From: Ruficoccus amylovorans
GTDB taxonomy: Bacteria > Verrucomicrobiota > Verrucomicrobiia > Opitutales > Cerasicoccaceae
Assembly (NCBI RefSeq): GCF_014230085.1
Contig: NZ_JACHVB010000012.1
Coordinates: forward strand, 248,001-312,000
Direction: 5' to 3'
Length of the DNA: 64,000 bases
A model generated the notes under the pieces. It was not told the DNA's origin. It ran no database searches and saw only the letters and a program-made list of their open reading frames with translations. How positions within the stretch are numbered: the first letter of the stretch is position 1; every line of letters begins with the position of its first letter. Below, one piece after another: positions 51,726 through 61,860 of this stretch. The translations under genes were made by a program, and so were the position numbers.

Positions 51726-52127
51726 ATGGCCAAAAAAGAAAAACTCTCGACCGACGGCGGGCAGGCCCTGAACGCGGACAACCCCTTTGGCGGCCTCTCG
51801 GCGGCGGGGCTGCCGCAGGCGCAACCCGCGCCCGCGCCGGTCTCGAAGCCCGTTCCGGCCCCGGCTGCGCCGAAAAAGCGCGGGCGGGTGGACATCAAGC
51901 GGGTCAAGGCCGGGCGCGGTGGCAAGACCGTGACCTTGTGCGCGGGCGAGGGCCTGCTCCACACTGGCCCGCAGGAGCTGGACTCGCTCGTGAAAACCCT
52001 GAAAACCCGCTGCGGCACTGGCGGGGCGGTCAAGGGCAAGACCATCGAAATCCAGGGCGACCAGCGCGAAGCCGTCGCCGCCGAACTCGAACAACGCGGT
52101 TACCGCGTCGTCTTCGCCGGCGGCTGA
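51726..52127 (+). CDS. SUI1/YciH-family translation initiation factor
   Basis: 133 residues from the ATG at 51726 (MAKKEKLSTDGGQA). An unstructured Ala/Pro-rich N-terminus (about 1-55) precedes the SUI1 domain (KRGRVDIKRVKAGRGGKTVT, LKTRCGTGGAVKGKTIEIQG, AAELEQRGYRVVFAGG). The family includes eIF1 and bacterial YciH, thought to help initiation fidelity. Directly after the stop stands a three-hairpin element (52128-52190). Confidence 0.9.
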   Translation: MAKKEKLSTDGGQALNADNPFGGLSAAGLPQAQPAPAPVSKPVPAPAAPKKRGRVDIKRVKAGRGGKTVTLCAGEGLLHTGPQELDSLVKTLKTRCGTGGAVKGKTIEIQGDQREAVAAELEQRGYRVVFAGG

Positions 52128-52190
52128 CGGGGTGCCCCCGCTGGCAATGAGGGGCTTCGCCCCTACGCGCCCAAAAAGGGCGCTACCCCG
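52125..52190 (+). repeat. Three-hairpin element abutting the SUI1-gene stop
   Basis: On the plus strand, hairpins are CGGGG/CCCCG (52128-52132 with 52136-52140), AGGGGC/GCCCCT (52150-52155 with 52159-52164, loop TTC) and GCGCCC/GGGCGC (52167-52172 with 52178-52183, loop AAAAA). Read on the minus strand, the order is the same as in the gatC element (GGGGTAG start). The TGA stop (52125-52127) is the first base triplet next to the first stem. Confidence 0.8.
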
Positions 52191-52249
52191 TGCGGTGGCG
52201 GGGGATTCCAAGAGGAGGTTTTGGAGTTTTTAAGGCTTTCTCAGGCTGG

Positions 52250-52633
52250 TCATTTAAACCGGGTCAGGCGCAGGTAAAGAATGAGCAAGACGATTTCGGC
52301 CACGAGTAAATTCCAACTCTGGGAGAACGAGTCGAAGGTGCCGTTGACGGCGAGCACGGCAGTCGTGACACCCGCCGCGACCATGACGATGAGAAAGGTC
52401 AGTAGCACCCGTCTGCCCTGTGGGCCGTCGCCAAGCGCCCACAAGATAAAGAGGGCAGGACAGTAAAAGACGATGGTGACCGCGAAGGGCAGGAACACCA
52501 TCCCCGCCAGCCGCGAATACAGCGGGAGTTCCCAGTCCCAGGGGCGTACCAGCCAAAGAGTCGGGAGAGCCAGCACGAGCCAGGCGATAAAAAACTCTTT
52601 CGTCAGGCGAAAAGGTTTTTCGAGGCGGTTCAT
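52250..52633 (-). CDS. Four-helix integral membrane protein of unknown function
   Basis: 127 residues with four hydrophobic segments: FFIAWLVLALPTLWLV, MVFLPFAVTIVFYCPALFIL, VLLTFLIVMVAAGVTTAVLA and WNLLVAEIVLLILYLRL. No known motif. It follows tatA on the same strand with 48 bp between and could be co-transcribed with it. Function not assignable from sequence. Confidence 0.6.
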   Translation of the reverse strand: MNRLEKPFRLTKEFFIAWLVLALPTLWLVRPWDWELPLYSRLAGMVFLPFAVTIVFYCPALFILWALGDGPQGRRVLLTFLIVMVAAGVTTAVLAVNGTFDSFSQSWNLLVAEIVLLILYLRLTRFK

Positions 52634-52681
52634 GGCGACTGTCCGGGACAGCCTGAGCTGGGTTTCAGTCAGCCGGTTCTG

Positions 52682-52990
52682 CTAGCGCTGGGTGGTTTCG
52701 GAACTGGTGGTCTCCGAAGATTCGGGGGCCTTGGGTGTTTCAACCGGGCGCGGAGCCGGATTTTCGCGGCGGGCGGATTGTTGCTTGTTGTCCTCTTCTT
52801 CGAGGGCTTGCTTAAAGGTGCTTTCAGCTTCCTGCGTGGCCTTTTTGAATTCCTTCATCGATTTGCCCAGGCCCTTGGCCAATTCGGGCAGGCGCTTGGC
52901 CCCGAAGAGCAGCAGGATAATGATGAGAATGAGCAGGATTTCCTGCCAGCCCAGGTTTTGGATAAAGGCGAGAGCGTTGATTGAATTCAT
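52682..52990 (-). CDS. tatA: Sec-independent protein translocase TatA/TatE
   Basis: 102 residues from the ATG at 52988-52990 ([20 protein letters not shown]). A single N-terminal membrane helix ([20 protein letters not shown]) with the FGxxRLPEL hinge is followed by the amphipathic helix ([20 protein letters not shown]) and an acidic, proline-rich tail. TatA forms the pore for folded proteins with TatC. No tatC or tatB is adjacent. Confidence 0.93.
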   Translation of the reverse strand: MNSINALAFIQNLGWQEILLILIIILLLFGAKRLPELAKGLGKSMKEFKKATQEAESTFKQALEEEDNKQQSARRENPAPRPVETPKAPESSETTSSETTQR

Positions 52991-53053
52991 GGGAATCGTT
53001 TGTGAGTGAAAAATAGGGCTACTCGGGGCGCAAAACAACTCCAAATCCGTGTT

Positions 53054-54064
53054 TTACGGGGAGACTTGCCGGGTGCTGGGCGAGAGTTGGCCCGAACTGT
53101 ACAGTTCGTTGACAAAATCCGTGTACTGCGGGCCGGGGTAAATGATCTCGTTGCCGGGCTGCGGATCGCCGACGATTTGGGTTAATCCGACCGCCTTGCC
53201 ATTGCGCATGAGCGTCATCTGGTAGGCGCCGGTCACGGCAAGGTCGTCACCGCGGGCCAGCAGTAGCTCGTCCCCGAAAAACGCCATGTAGCGGCTGTCG
53301 AGCCAGACCACGCCGAAGCCCCGCTCCTTGTCCACGCTGACCAGTTCGCCGACGCGCAGGTTACGCGAGGACGCAGGATTGTCCGTTTCGGGGGTCGGTT
53401 CCTCGGCAGTCTTCTGGGGTTCTTCGTCCTCATCCGAGCCGAACAGAAAACTGAAAAAGCCGCCGGATTCTTTCTGGGGAGGAGTTGCTTGCGCCGGGGC
53501 GGGGTCAAATGCCGGGGTAGGCGGTGTAGGTGTCGAGGACGCGTCCGCATCCGTAAACGCGCTCACGGGCTCGGGAAAGGTGGTTGGCGGCTCCAGCGGG
53601 TTGCCGTCGGCATCGACGCGCACGGCCTGCACCACGATGTCCGGCTGCGGACCATTGTCCGAAGGCAGCGCAAAGGGCTCGCCGGTGGCCGAGCTGTCAA
53701 TGTAGTCACCCTTGATCTGGGTAGTGTAGCCGGTGGTCATGGTGACGCCGGGCGGCAGGCCGGGGATGGCGGCGGCGTTGCCAGCGCCCGCGGAGGCTCC
53801 GCTCTGTCCGCCGGCATTGGCTGCTCCCGCGCTGCGGGGCGAGGCGCCGGACGCGGTCGCCGTCGTAGTGACACCGCCCAGCGTGACGCCGGGGATGGAA
53901 TCAACATCGCCGCCAGCAGGAGCCTCGTCTCTCTCGTCGTCGAGTTGGACGGGCTTGCGCTGCTGGGAAATGGGCGGCTTGGCCTGCCGGGGCGCGGCCC
54001 AGACATCCGTGACTACCAGGGAAGAGGCGGTCAGCAGGAAGAGGGCTGTTTTGATCCCGCGCAT
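53054..54064 (-). CDS. Secreted low-complexity protein with beta-rich C-terminus
   Basis: 336 residues. The signal peptide is MRGIKTALFLLTASSLVVTD then VWAAP. The central 200 residues are Pro/Ala/Thr/Ser-rich, with no clear fold. The last 110 residues (RNLRVGELVSVDKERGFGVV, WLDSRYMAFFGDELLLARGD, LTQIVGDPQPGNEIIYPGPQ) look like a beta-rich domain. No family recognised. It lies between rpoD (upstream) and tatA in the same direction. Confidence 0.6.
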   Translation of the reverse strand: MRGIKTALFLLTASSLVVTDVWAAPRQAKPPISQQRKPVQLDDERDEAPAGGDVDSIPGVTLGGVTTTATASGASPRSAGAANAGGQSGASAGAGNAAAIPGLPPGVTMTTGYTTQIKGDYIDSSATGEPFALPSDNGPQPDIVVQAVRVDADGNPLEPPTTFPEPVSAFTDADASSTPTPPTPAFDPAPAQATPPQKESGGFFSFLFGSDEDEEPQKTAEEPTPETDNPASSRNLRVGELVSVDKERGFGVVWLDSRYMAFFGDELLLARGDDLAVTGAYQMTLMRNGKAVGLTQIVGDPQPGNEIIYPGPQYTDFVNELYSSGQLSPSTRQVSP

Positions 54065-54092
54065 GGGGCAGGCTGGCGCAAAGTTGGAAGGG

Positions 54093-55820
<1,728 letters not shown>

Positions 55821-55855
55821 GATCGGACGGACGGATTGTTACAGGGGGAAAGCGT

Positions 55856-57691
55856 TTAGAATCGGACAACGGGCGGCTGCCTTAACAGCTTGCGCAGTTC
55901 GATCCGCTGGCGGTGAAGGCCGCGGATGGCCTCGGCGTTTTCCGGAGGGGTGTTCATCAGCTTGAGATCCAGCTCCTTTTGAAGTTGCGCCAGGTGGCGG
56001 CGGTAGAGCGCACCGACAGGCTCAAGAACCTGCTGTTCGGGCTCTTTGAGTGACACGTCCCGGTTGAGCAGGGCGTAAAGATAATTTCTTTCTTCGTCGG
56101 ACTCAAGCAGTTCAATAAAATCATCAAGACCGCTCCAGGCATCATTCTGGAACTCGATTAAAAGTTTTCGAAACAGGGCTCCCTCCGGCGTCTTGTCGTT
56201 AACCCACTGGTGGTCAACGGCATTGGCAATGGATCGAGCCAAGCTCTCACTATGCAAAGCGATTAACAATAGCTGTGATTCAGCCGTTGTCAATGCCTCC
56301 GAAGATAATCGGGGTAAACTATCCGACGGCTCGGGGGCGGCCGGGCGGGCCTGCCCGCTGATGAACCGCTCGAAGTCGCGGTGAAGCGCCAGGCGGTCCA
56401 CCCGGCTCAGGCGGATGGCGAGTCCGGCCAGGGCCTGCTCGCGGATGACCTCGCTCTCGCTCTGGGCGATGGTGCCGAAAATCTCGTCCAGCCCCCGGCG
56501 TTCCTCGGGGCTGCCGGGTTCGACCGTGGGAGGGACGAGCACCCCGGTGGCGAAGTCGATCCAGCTCAGGGACTCGGCGCGAAGGGCTTCCAGGGCCTCG
56601 GCGCCGCCCTCGGCCAGCAACTCGTCCGGGTCGCTCCCGGCGGGCAGGCGCAGGAAGCGTACGTCCAGCCCGGCCTTGAGGGCGAGCGGGAGCATGCGCA
56701 GGGCGGCCTTTTGCCCGGCGCTGTCGCCGTCGAGCAGGACTTCGGCCCGCGAGGTGTAGCGGCGCAGGAGGGCGAGCTGGTGCTCGGTGATGGCCGTGCC
56801 CTGTGGGGCCACGGCGTTGAGAATGCCTTTTTCCACGCAGCGCAGGCAGTCGAGCTGGCCCTCGACCAGGATCAGGCTCTGGCCGTCGCCGACGTGCTGG
56901 CGCGCCCGCTCCAGTCCGAAGAGCACGTCGCTCTTTTTAAAAAGAGGAGTTTCGGGGGAGTTGATGTACTTGGCCTCGCGCGAAGGGTCGTCCTGCGGGG
57001 TGAGGTCGGTCTGGCGGGCGGTAAAGGCGATGACGCGCCCCTGCACGTCGCGGATGGGGATCATCAGCCGCCCCCGGAAGCGCGGGCGGGCGGCGCGGGC
57101 GGCGGTGTCATGGTCGTTGACGTAAAAGAGCCCGCACTGGGCGATGGCCTCGCCGGAGAAGCCCTTTTTGTGCAAAACATCGAGCAGCTTGCCGCCGTTG
57201 GAGGGAGCGAAGCCGATCTGGAACTCGTCCGCCAGTTTCAGGGGGAAGCGGCGCTTGCCGGTCCAGTACTCGCGCATGGCGGTGGAGTCGGCGTGCTCGG
57301 CCTGGAAGCACCGGTGGTAGTAGTCGGTGGCGGCTTCGTGGATGCCGAGCAGTTCCTTGCGCAGGGAGAGGCGTTCGCGGGGCTGGCCGTCGTCCTCGTA
57401 CTCCAGCGGGACGCTGAAACGCTCGGCCAGCAACTCGATCGCCTCGCCGAACTCCAGGTTCTCCTTCAACTGCACGAACCGGAACAGGTCCCCGGCGTTG
57501 CCCGAGGAGTAGTCCATGAAGACGTTTTTCTCCGGGTGGACGTAGAAGGAAGGCGTTTTTTCCGGGTTAAACGGGCTGAGACCGCGATACTGGGCTCCGG
57601 CGCGCTTCATCTGCGTGTACGGGGCGACCACCTCAAGAAGGCTGACCCGCTGACGGAGATTTTCGATACTGCTACGCTTGACCCTGGGCAT
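55856..57691 (-). CDS. dnaG: DNA primase with zinc ligands replaced
   Basis: 611 residues. The N-terminal zinc-ribbon part keeps the usual EKTPSF phrase, but ligands Cys-x2-His-x17-Cys-x2-Cys are Ser39, Asn42, Asp60 and Ser63 at exactly the standard spacing. The core has the RNA-polymerase domain and Toprim (LILVEGQLDCLRC, EG at about 277; LLDGDSAGQK at about 320). The C-terminal helicase-binding part is present. It makes RNA primers for replication. The loss of the zinc site is unusual; whether function is altered cannot be told here. Confidence 0.93.
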   Translation of the reverse strand: MPRVKRSSIENLRQRVSLLEVVAPYTQMKRAGAQYRGLSPFNPEKTPSFYVHPEKNVFMDYSSGNAGDLFRFVQLKENLEFGEAIELLAERFSVPLEYEDDGQPRERLSLRKELLGIHEAATDYYHRCFQAEHADSTAMREYWTGKRRFPLKLADEFQIGFAPSNGGKLLDVLHKKGFSGEAIAQCGLFYVNDHDTAARAARPRFRGRLMIPIRDVQGRVIAFTARQTDLTPQDDPSREAKYINSPETPLFKKSDVLFGLERARQHVGDGQSLILVEGQLDCLRCVEKGILNAVAPQGTAITEHQLALLRRYTSRAEVLLDGDSAGQKAALRMLPLALKAGLDVRFLRLPAGSDPDELLAEGGAEALEALRAESLSWIDFATGVLVPPTVEPGSPEERRGLDEIFGTIAQSESEVIREQALAGLAIRLSRVDRLALHRDFERFISGQARPAAPEPSDSLPRLSSEALTTAESQLLLIALHSESLARSIANAVDHQWVNDKTPEGALFRKLLIEFQNDAWSGLDDFIELLESDEERNYLYALLNRDVSLKEPEQQVLEPVGALYRRHLAQLQKELDLKLMNTPPENAEAIRGLHRQRIELRKLLRQPPVVRF

Positions 57692-57729
57692 TCCGCTGAA
57701 AAAGTAGAAAAGAAACCACTATCGCCTCC

Positions 57730-57758
57730 CGTGCAAGCTTGCACGGTGTCGGATTATA
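57730..57758 (-). promoter_or_regulatory. Candidate dnaG-rpoD promoter with 16-bp palindrome
   Basis: TATAAT on the minus strand at 57753-57758 would be a -10 element about 60 bp ahead of the dnaG ATG. Directly after it, in the expected start-site area, is the perfect palindrome CGTGCAAGCTTGCACG (57730-57745). No good -35 is visible. It could be an operator at the transcription start. Confidence 0.4.
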
Positions 57759-57779
57759 TCCGGTGACAAATGTCCGGCG

Positions 57780-57951
57780 TTTAATCCGAATGAAGAAACC
57801 GCGTGATCGCCTCTGCGTTTTATCTGTTTTTTAACCACAAAGACACAAAGGGTTTTTGATAGAGCATCTTCGCCCTCATTTCAAATGAGACGCTTTTGCG
57901 AGAGCCTGTGCTTCCGTCCTTCCCGTCCTTCCTGTTAAATCCTTTTTATCC
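57780..57951. repeat. Intergenic words: CACAAAGA arm and CCGTCCTTCC words
   Basis: ACCACAAAGACACAAAGGG (57834-57852) is a single arm of the CACAAAGA family. Further on CCGTCCTTCCCGTCCTTCCTG-type words (about 57911-57931) form a short direct repeat of CGTCCTTCC. The rest of the gap between dnaG and the TPR gene has no supported gene. Confidence 0.5.
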
Positions 57952-59637
57952 TTACGGGTACGTTATCAGTAACTGCTCGATTTCGGCGCGCTTGGCGTGG
58001 TCGGCGGGGGCGAGCTGGAGGAAGGTCTCGTACATGATGCGGGCGTTGCGGGGGTTCTGCTCGATCTTGTCGTAGCCGCGGGCCAGGGCCAGGGCGATGT
58101 CCGGGCTGTCGGGGAATTGCTCGTAGGCCTTGGCCAGCTCGATCATCAGGCGCTGGCGGGACTGGCTTTTCTGGACGGTGCGCAGGTACTGGGCCCGGTA
58201 TTGGAGGTTGCGCGGCTGGCGGCGCATGGCCTCGGAGGCGTAAAGCTCGGCCTGCTGCCACTGGCCGATGGCGTAGTAGGCCCGCGAAAGGTCGTAGTAG
58301 GTCTGGGGGTTCTCGCTGTTTTCGTTGGCGAGGGAGAGCTGGTAATGCCGGATGGCAGCCGCGTAATTGCCCTCCTGATAGGCGAAAAGGCCGCGCTCGT
58401 ACTCGTTTTTAGCCTCGGGCATCTCCGGTTCGGGGTCGGGGAGCGAGCTTTCGGTGTCGGCCAGCGGGGTCGGGGCCACGGCGGAAAGGGTGTTGTCCTC
58501 GGTCACGACGACGGAGACCGTGTCCGTCGGGGTGCCGTCTCCGGCATCGCCCCAGGTCGCGGTCAGCACCTGTTCGCCACTGCCGGTTGCGGTGGAATCA
58601 GCAGGCGTCCCGCTGGCGACGACGGTGGTGGTGCCGTCGGGTTCCGTGACCAGATTTTGCCCGGCGGGGGCAAGATATTCGGAATCAATAACCTTTGCGC
58701 CGCCGCCCGGTGCGTCGGGGATGTCGGCCACGTTAGTGGTGTCGGTGGAGGTACTGCTGCCCGAAGTGCCGCCGGTCGCAGTGGCCGCAGTTCCGGCCGA
58801 AGCGGCCCCGGCCTGAGAGCCGGGAACTTTGATCGAGGTGCCGGCCTTGAGGTCTTTTAACTGCTGGCGCACGCCGGAGAGGTCGCTGTTGTCGAGAAGG
58901 GCAGGGGATTGCTCGTCGAGGCGGGCCACAAGCTGTTCGGCCTGGTCCCAGTGCTCGCGGGTGAGGGCCAGACGGAGCAGGCCCATGCGGGCCTGGGCGT
59001 AGCCGTCGCCCTGCTCAGGCATTTTCAGGGCGTAGTTCCACCAGTCTCCGGCTTGAGCCTGATTGCCGAGTTCGTAGTAGAGTTGGCCCAGTTGGACGGC
59101 CTCGGCGCAGGTGGGCTTGTTGTTCGAGGTCTTGAAAGCGCGCAGCCATGCGTCGAGCGAGGGCTGGAGTTTACCGGCGGCGCGCTGGGCCTTGGCCAGT
59201 TCCTTCCAGGCCTGAGTGTCGAGCGGTTCGCCGGCGAGGTAGTTCTGGTAGGCGGTGGCGGCGGCGTTCCAGTCCTTCATCCGCGAGTGGGCCTGTGCGG
59301 CGAAAAGCGCCAGGTCGGTGCGGGTGTTGTCCAGCCCGTAGGCCTGGTCGAAGTAAAAGGCGGCCATCGCCGGATCGGGGACTTCGAGGTAGGCGAAGGC
59401 AAGCTGCTCAATGACGGCGGGGCGGTTCGGGTGGTCGGCGTCGAGCAACTCCAGGGCGCGGACGGCCTGCTCAACGTTGCCGCTGTAAAGCTGGGCCTTG
59501 GCTGTGTCAAGCTGGGCGGCGACTTCCGCGTCGATGCGCGCGCGTTCGGCCTCGGGGTCACTGCGAGAGCAACCGGCCACGAAAAAGGTTGCCACTGATA
59601 AACAAATGGCCGCAATCTTGCCGACTGTGATAGACAT
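57952..59637 (-). CDS. TPR-repeat lipoprotein
   Basis: 561 residues. The signal peptide with lipobox FVAGC (residues about 18-22) marks a lipoprotein. TPR-like helical repeats occupy about residues 40-250 (e.g. PAMAAFYFDQAYGLDNTRTD, GEPLDTQAWKELAKAQRA) and again 390-555 (YQEGNYAAAIRHYQLSLANE). The middle is Thr/Gly/Ser-rich and unstructured-looking. It is probably an envelope-associated scaffold. It lies divergently from the DUF362 gene and downstream of dnaG on the same strand. Confidence 0.8.
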   Translation of the reverse strand: MSITVGKIAAICLSVATFFVAGCSRSDPEAERARIDAEVAAQLDTAKAQLYSGNVEQAVRALELLDADHPNRPAVIEQLAFAYLEVPDPAMAAFYFDQAYGLDNTRTDLALFAAQAHSRMKDWNAAATAYQNYLAGEPLDTQAWKELAKAQRAAGKLQPSLDAWLRAFKTSNNKPTCAEAVQLGQLYYELGNQAQAGDWWNYALKMPEQGDGYAQARMGLLRLALTREHWDQAEQLVARLDEQSPALLDNSDLSGVRQQLKDLKAGTSIKVPGSQAGAASAGTAATATGGTSGSSTSTDTTNVADIPDAPGGGAKVIDSEYLAPAGQNLVTEPDGTTTVVASGTPADSTATGSGEQVLTATWGDAGDGTPTDTVSVVVTEDNTLSAVAPTPLADTESSLPDPEPEMPEAKNEYERGLFAYQEGNYAAAIRHYQLSLANENSENPQTYYDLSRAYYAIGQWQQAELYASEAMRRQPRNLQYRAQYLRTVQKSQSRQRLMIELAKAYEQFPDSPDIALALARGYDKIEQNPRNARIMYETFLQLAPADHAKRAEIEQLLITYP

Positions 59638-59693
59638 GCCCGTACTGATACGAACAATGTCTTGCCCAGTGTAAACTCTGTCAAGTGTTGAGA

Positions 59694-60752
59694 ATGCCCG
59701 TCTTTTTCAGATTGATCCTCCTTTTTCTGGCAATGGTGTCGCTCCGGCCCGCTTTCGCGGCGGACTATACGCCCGATGCGGACCTTCAGTCCTACGTGTG
59801 GGAATACCCGATGGTGAGGTTCAACTACTACGGCTACAAGGCCGGAGTCGAAACCCTCTTCCGCGCCTACGAGCACACCAGCGACAAGTCCCTCAAGCCG
59901 GGCGAACACGGCGTGGTCGGGATCAAGATATACACCGCCTCTGGCCCCGGCATGCGCACGCCGCCGAACCTTGTCCGCGCCGTGGTGGCCTGCCTGGAAG
60001 AGCGCGGCTTTGACCGGAAAAAACTTTTCCTCATCGACTCCAACGCCGAACGCCTGCGCGAAAGCGGCTACCTGCCCCGGCGCGACACCTCCCCGAACGA
60101 GTTCGAAGGCATCCCGGTTTATGCGCTGGATAGCGGCGACTACTACGACAAGGAGTGGTCCTACGACTCGAACCTGCCCTCCCGCGAACGCGTGGCGATG
60201 GCGGCCTCGAACTCACGCTTCAGCTATGAGGACGACCCTGAGGAGCGCAAAAGCTACCTGGCGTACCCGCTGATTTCGCAGGTGGACTTCTGGATCAACC
60301 TGCCGATGGCTTCCGACAACAAAGCGCTCGGCATCAGCGGCGCACTGGCCAACGCCACACTCTGGAACATCAGCAATAACACGCGCTTTCTGGCCAGCCC
60401 GGCCAACGCCCCCGTCGCCGTGGCGGAAATCGCCGCCATCCCCGAACTGCGTGAAACCTGGGTCTTTACCCTGCAAACGCTGGAGCGTTACCAGTTCATG
60501 GGCGGGCCGCGCTTCAACTCCCTCTACACCGGGCAGGAGCCCAAGCTCTGGCTGAGCGCCAACCCGGTCGCTATCGACTACCTGATGTGGCGCCGCATTT
60601 ACAATGGCCGCGCCCGGGAGAGATTCCCCGTGCCGGATCGCGATCCGCAGCTCTTCGAGTACGCGCAGGCCGTGGGCCTGGGCAACTACAAGCTCGACCA
60701 GCTCAAGCTCGTCCGCCTGCAAAAAGCCGAAGGCAGCGACAGCTCCGACTAG
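59694..60752 (+). CDS. Exported DUF362-like protein
   Basis: 352 residues from the ATG at 59694 (a GTG lies 3 codons earlier). The signal peptide is MPVFFRLILLFLAMVSL then RPAFA. A DUF362-like region is suggested by GEHGVVGIKIYTASGPGMRT then PPNLVRAVVACLEERGF and by the late VAIDYLMWRRIYNGRARERF. No ferredoxin-type Cys cluster is present (DUF362 proteins can carry one), so an Fe-S role is not supported. Substrate and role unknown. Confidence 0.65.
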   Translation: MPVFFRLILLFLAMVSLRPAFAADYTPDADLQSYVWEYPMVRFNYYGYKAGVETLFRAYEHTSDKSLKPGEHGVVGIKIYTASGPGMRTPPNLVRAVVACLEERGFDRKKLFLIDSNAERLRESGYLPRRDTSPNEFEGIPVYALDSGDYYDKEWSYDSNLPSRERVAMAASNSRFSYEDDPEERKSYLAYPLISQVDFWINLPMASDNKALGISGALANATLWNISNNTRFLASPANAPVAVAEIAAIPELRETWVFTLQTLERYQFMGGPRFNSLYTGQEPKLWLSANPVAIDYLMWRRIYNGRARERFPVPDRDPQLFEYAQAVGLGNYKLDQLKLVRLQKAEGSDSSD

Positions 60753-61066
60753 GTGCTCGGATAAGAGATTTTACGGAAGGCCGGAAAGGACGGGAACGTT
60801 CGCTTCCGGCTTTTTCTTTGCGTTCATTCCGGTCTTCTCCGGCCAGGCGAATGTTGAAATAGAAGAAGCTGCTCACCGAAGCCATGCGCAGAGGACACGA
60901 GATATTTCTTTCGTCACTTCGCGTGATTTATGCCGGTAACCTTGTTCCCTGTATTTGAGTAAGGCATAGGCCTTTCCGCTGTCCTGAAGGGGGTGTGATG
61001 GTTACCTCAGGGCGGGGCAATCTCGAGTGGGGGAAGGTAAGGGAAGGTAAAAGGCGGTACCGGTAA
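60753..61066. other. 314-bp gap with terminator
   Basis: Between the DUF362 gene and the Cys-containing exported protein gene (convergent). It holds the terminator described at 60780-60818. The remainder (60819-61066) has short open frames of no family character and a direct repeat GGGAAGGTAA (61032-61050). I see no RNA gene or coding region I would support. Confidence 0.4.
60780..60818 (+). terminator. Intrinsic terminator after the DUF362 gene
   Basis: GCCGGAA (60780-60786) pairs with TTCCGGC (60804-60810), followed by TTTTTCTTT. The 17-nt loop can fold further. It lies 28 bp after the stop codon. Confidence 0.8.
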
Positions 61067-61612
61067 TTACTCGGCTTCCTTGTCCTTCAGGTACTCGAAC
61101 TTCATGATACAGGTCCACTTACCGTTGTACTTGGCAAAGGTGGCGGACTTGATCCAGTATCCGGCCGAGTTGGCCCGGCAGCGGCTTTGGGCGCGCTCGT
61201 CTTTTTTATCGTTGATGCGCGCTGTGCTCCGGCACGAATCGGAAAGCAGGGCCGTGGCCTTGTCGCGGGCGTCTTCATAGGCGCGTTCACAACTGTTGCC
61301 ATAACCGGCGACGACCTGCTGGTCCCGGGTCTGCGTCGGGCGCATGTAGATCTTGTGCTCGATGAGCATGCGGGTGTAGCAGATGCCTCCGCCCACCTCG
61401 ATCAACAGGCCCTTGGTTTCGTAATCGCCGTCGATGGCGCGGGTGGCGGCTTCGGCGATGGCTTCCTCCTCGGCGCGCTCGGGATCGCTGTCGAAGCCGA
61501 TGACAAATTCTGTGATGGTTTCGTTGGGCTTGTTCAGCTCCGCAGCACCAGCCGGTGCGCCCAAAAAAGCGCACAGTAATAGAACAGGAATATATTTCCT
61601 CAAAAGACCCAC
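61067..61612 (-). CDS. Secreted cysteine-containing hypothetical protein
   Basis: 181 residues. The signal peptide is MGLLRKYIPVLLLCAFLGAP then AGA. The mature part has five cysteines (ICYTRM, NSCERAYED, DSCRSTARI, SRCRANS, WTCIMKFE), a helical EEAIAEAATRA stretch and a C-terminal beta-like GYWIKSATFAKYNGKWTCIM. No family recognised. The cysteines suggest disulfides in the periplasm. It precedes rpe on the opposite side of a 222-bp gap, in the same direction. Confidence 0.65.
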   Translation of the reverse strand: MGLLRKYIPVLLLCAFLGAPAGAAELNKPNETITEFVIGFDSDPERAEEEAIAEAATRAIDGDYETKGLLIEVGGGICYTRMLIEHKIYMRPTQTRDQQVVAGYGNSCERAYEDARDKATALLSDSCRSTARINDKKDERAQSRCRANSAGYWIKSATFAKYNGKWTCIMKFEYLKDKEAE

Positions 61613-61786
61613 AGACGAACCATTCAGTTAAAAGTAAAAAAGCATGTCAACCTTGACATTGGCTAAATTGCATTTGTTCGCAGCTTTTTTATCTTTTTTC
61701 GGGCCTAAATAACCGGCTTTAATGCAGGTAAGAAGCTGGTCTGTCCTGTGGCCTGTTCCGCCCGCTTTGAAGGTAACCGTTTTTTG

Positions 61787-61860
61787 CGGCGCAGGGGCGA
61801 TTGCTGGTCCGGTCGGAAACCGGACCGCTCAACGCTATCGGGTTTCACCCGGGGCACCTT
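61787..61860 (-). repeat. Degenerate three-hairpin element overlapping the rpe stop
   Basis: The hairpin GGTCCGGT/ACCGGACC (61806-61813 with 61819-61826) is followed by CTCAACGCTATCGGGTTTC then ACCCGG (61828-61852). The third stem (CGGGT 61839-61843 with ACCCG 61847-61851) lies inside the last rpe codons; the stop codon CTA (61835-61837) sits between stems 2 and 3. It matches the gatC element in flanks (CTCAATGCCACCGGGTGTAA). Confidence 0.6.

Noticed and set aside
59694-60752. Ferredoxin-type Fe-S protein
   Set aside because: Although it resembles DUF362, no CxxCxxC cluster occurs.
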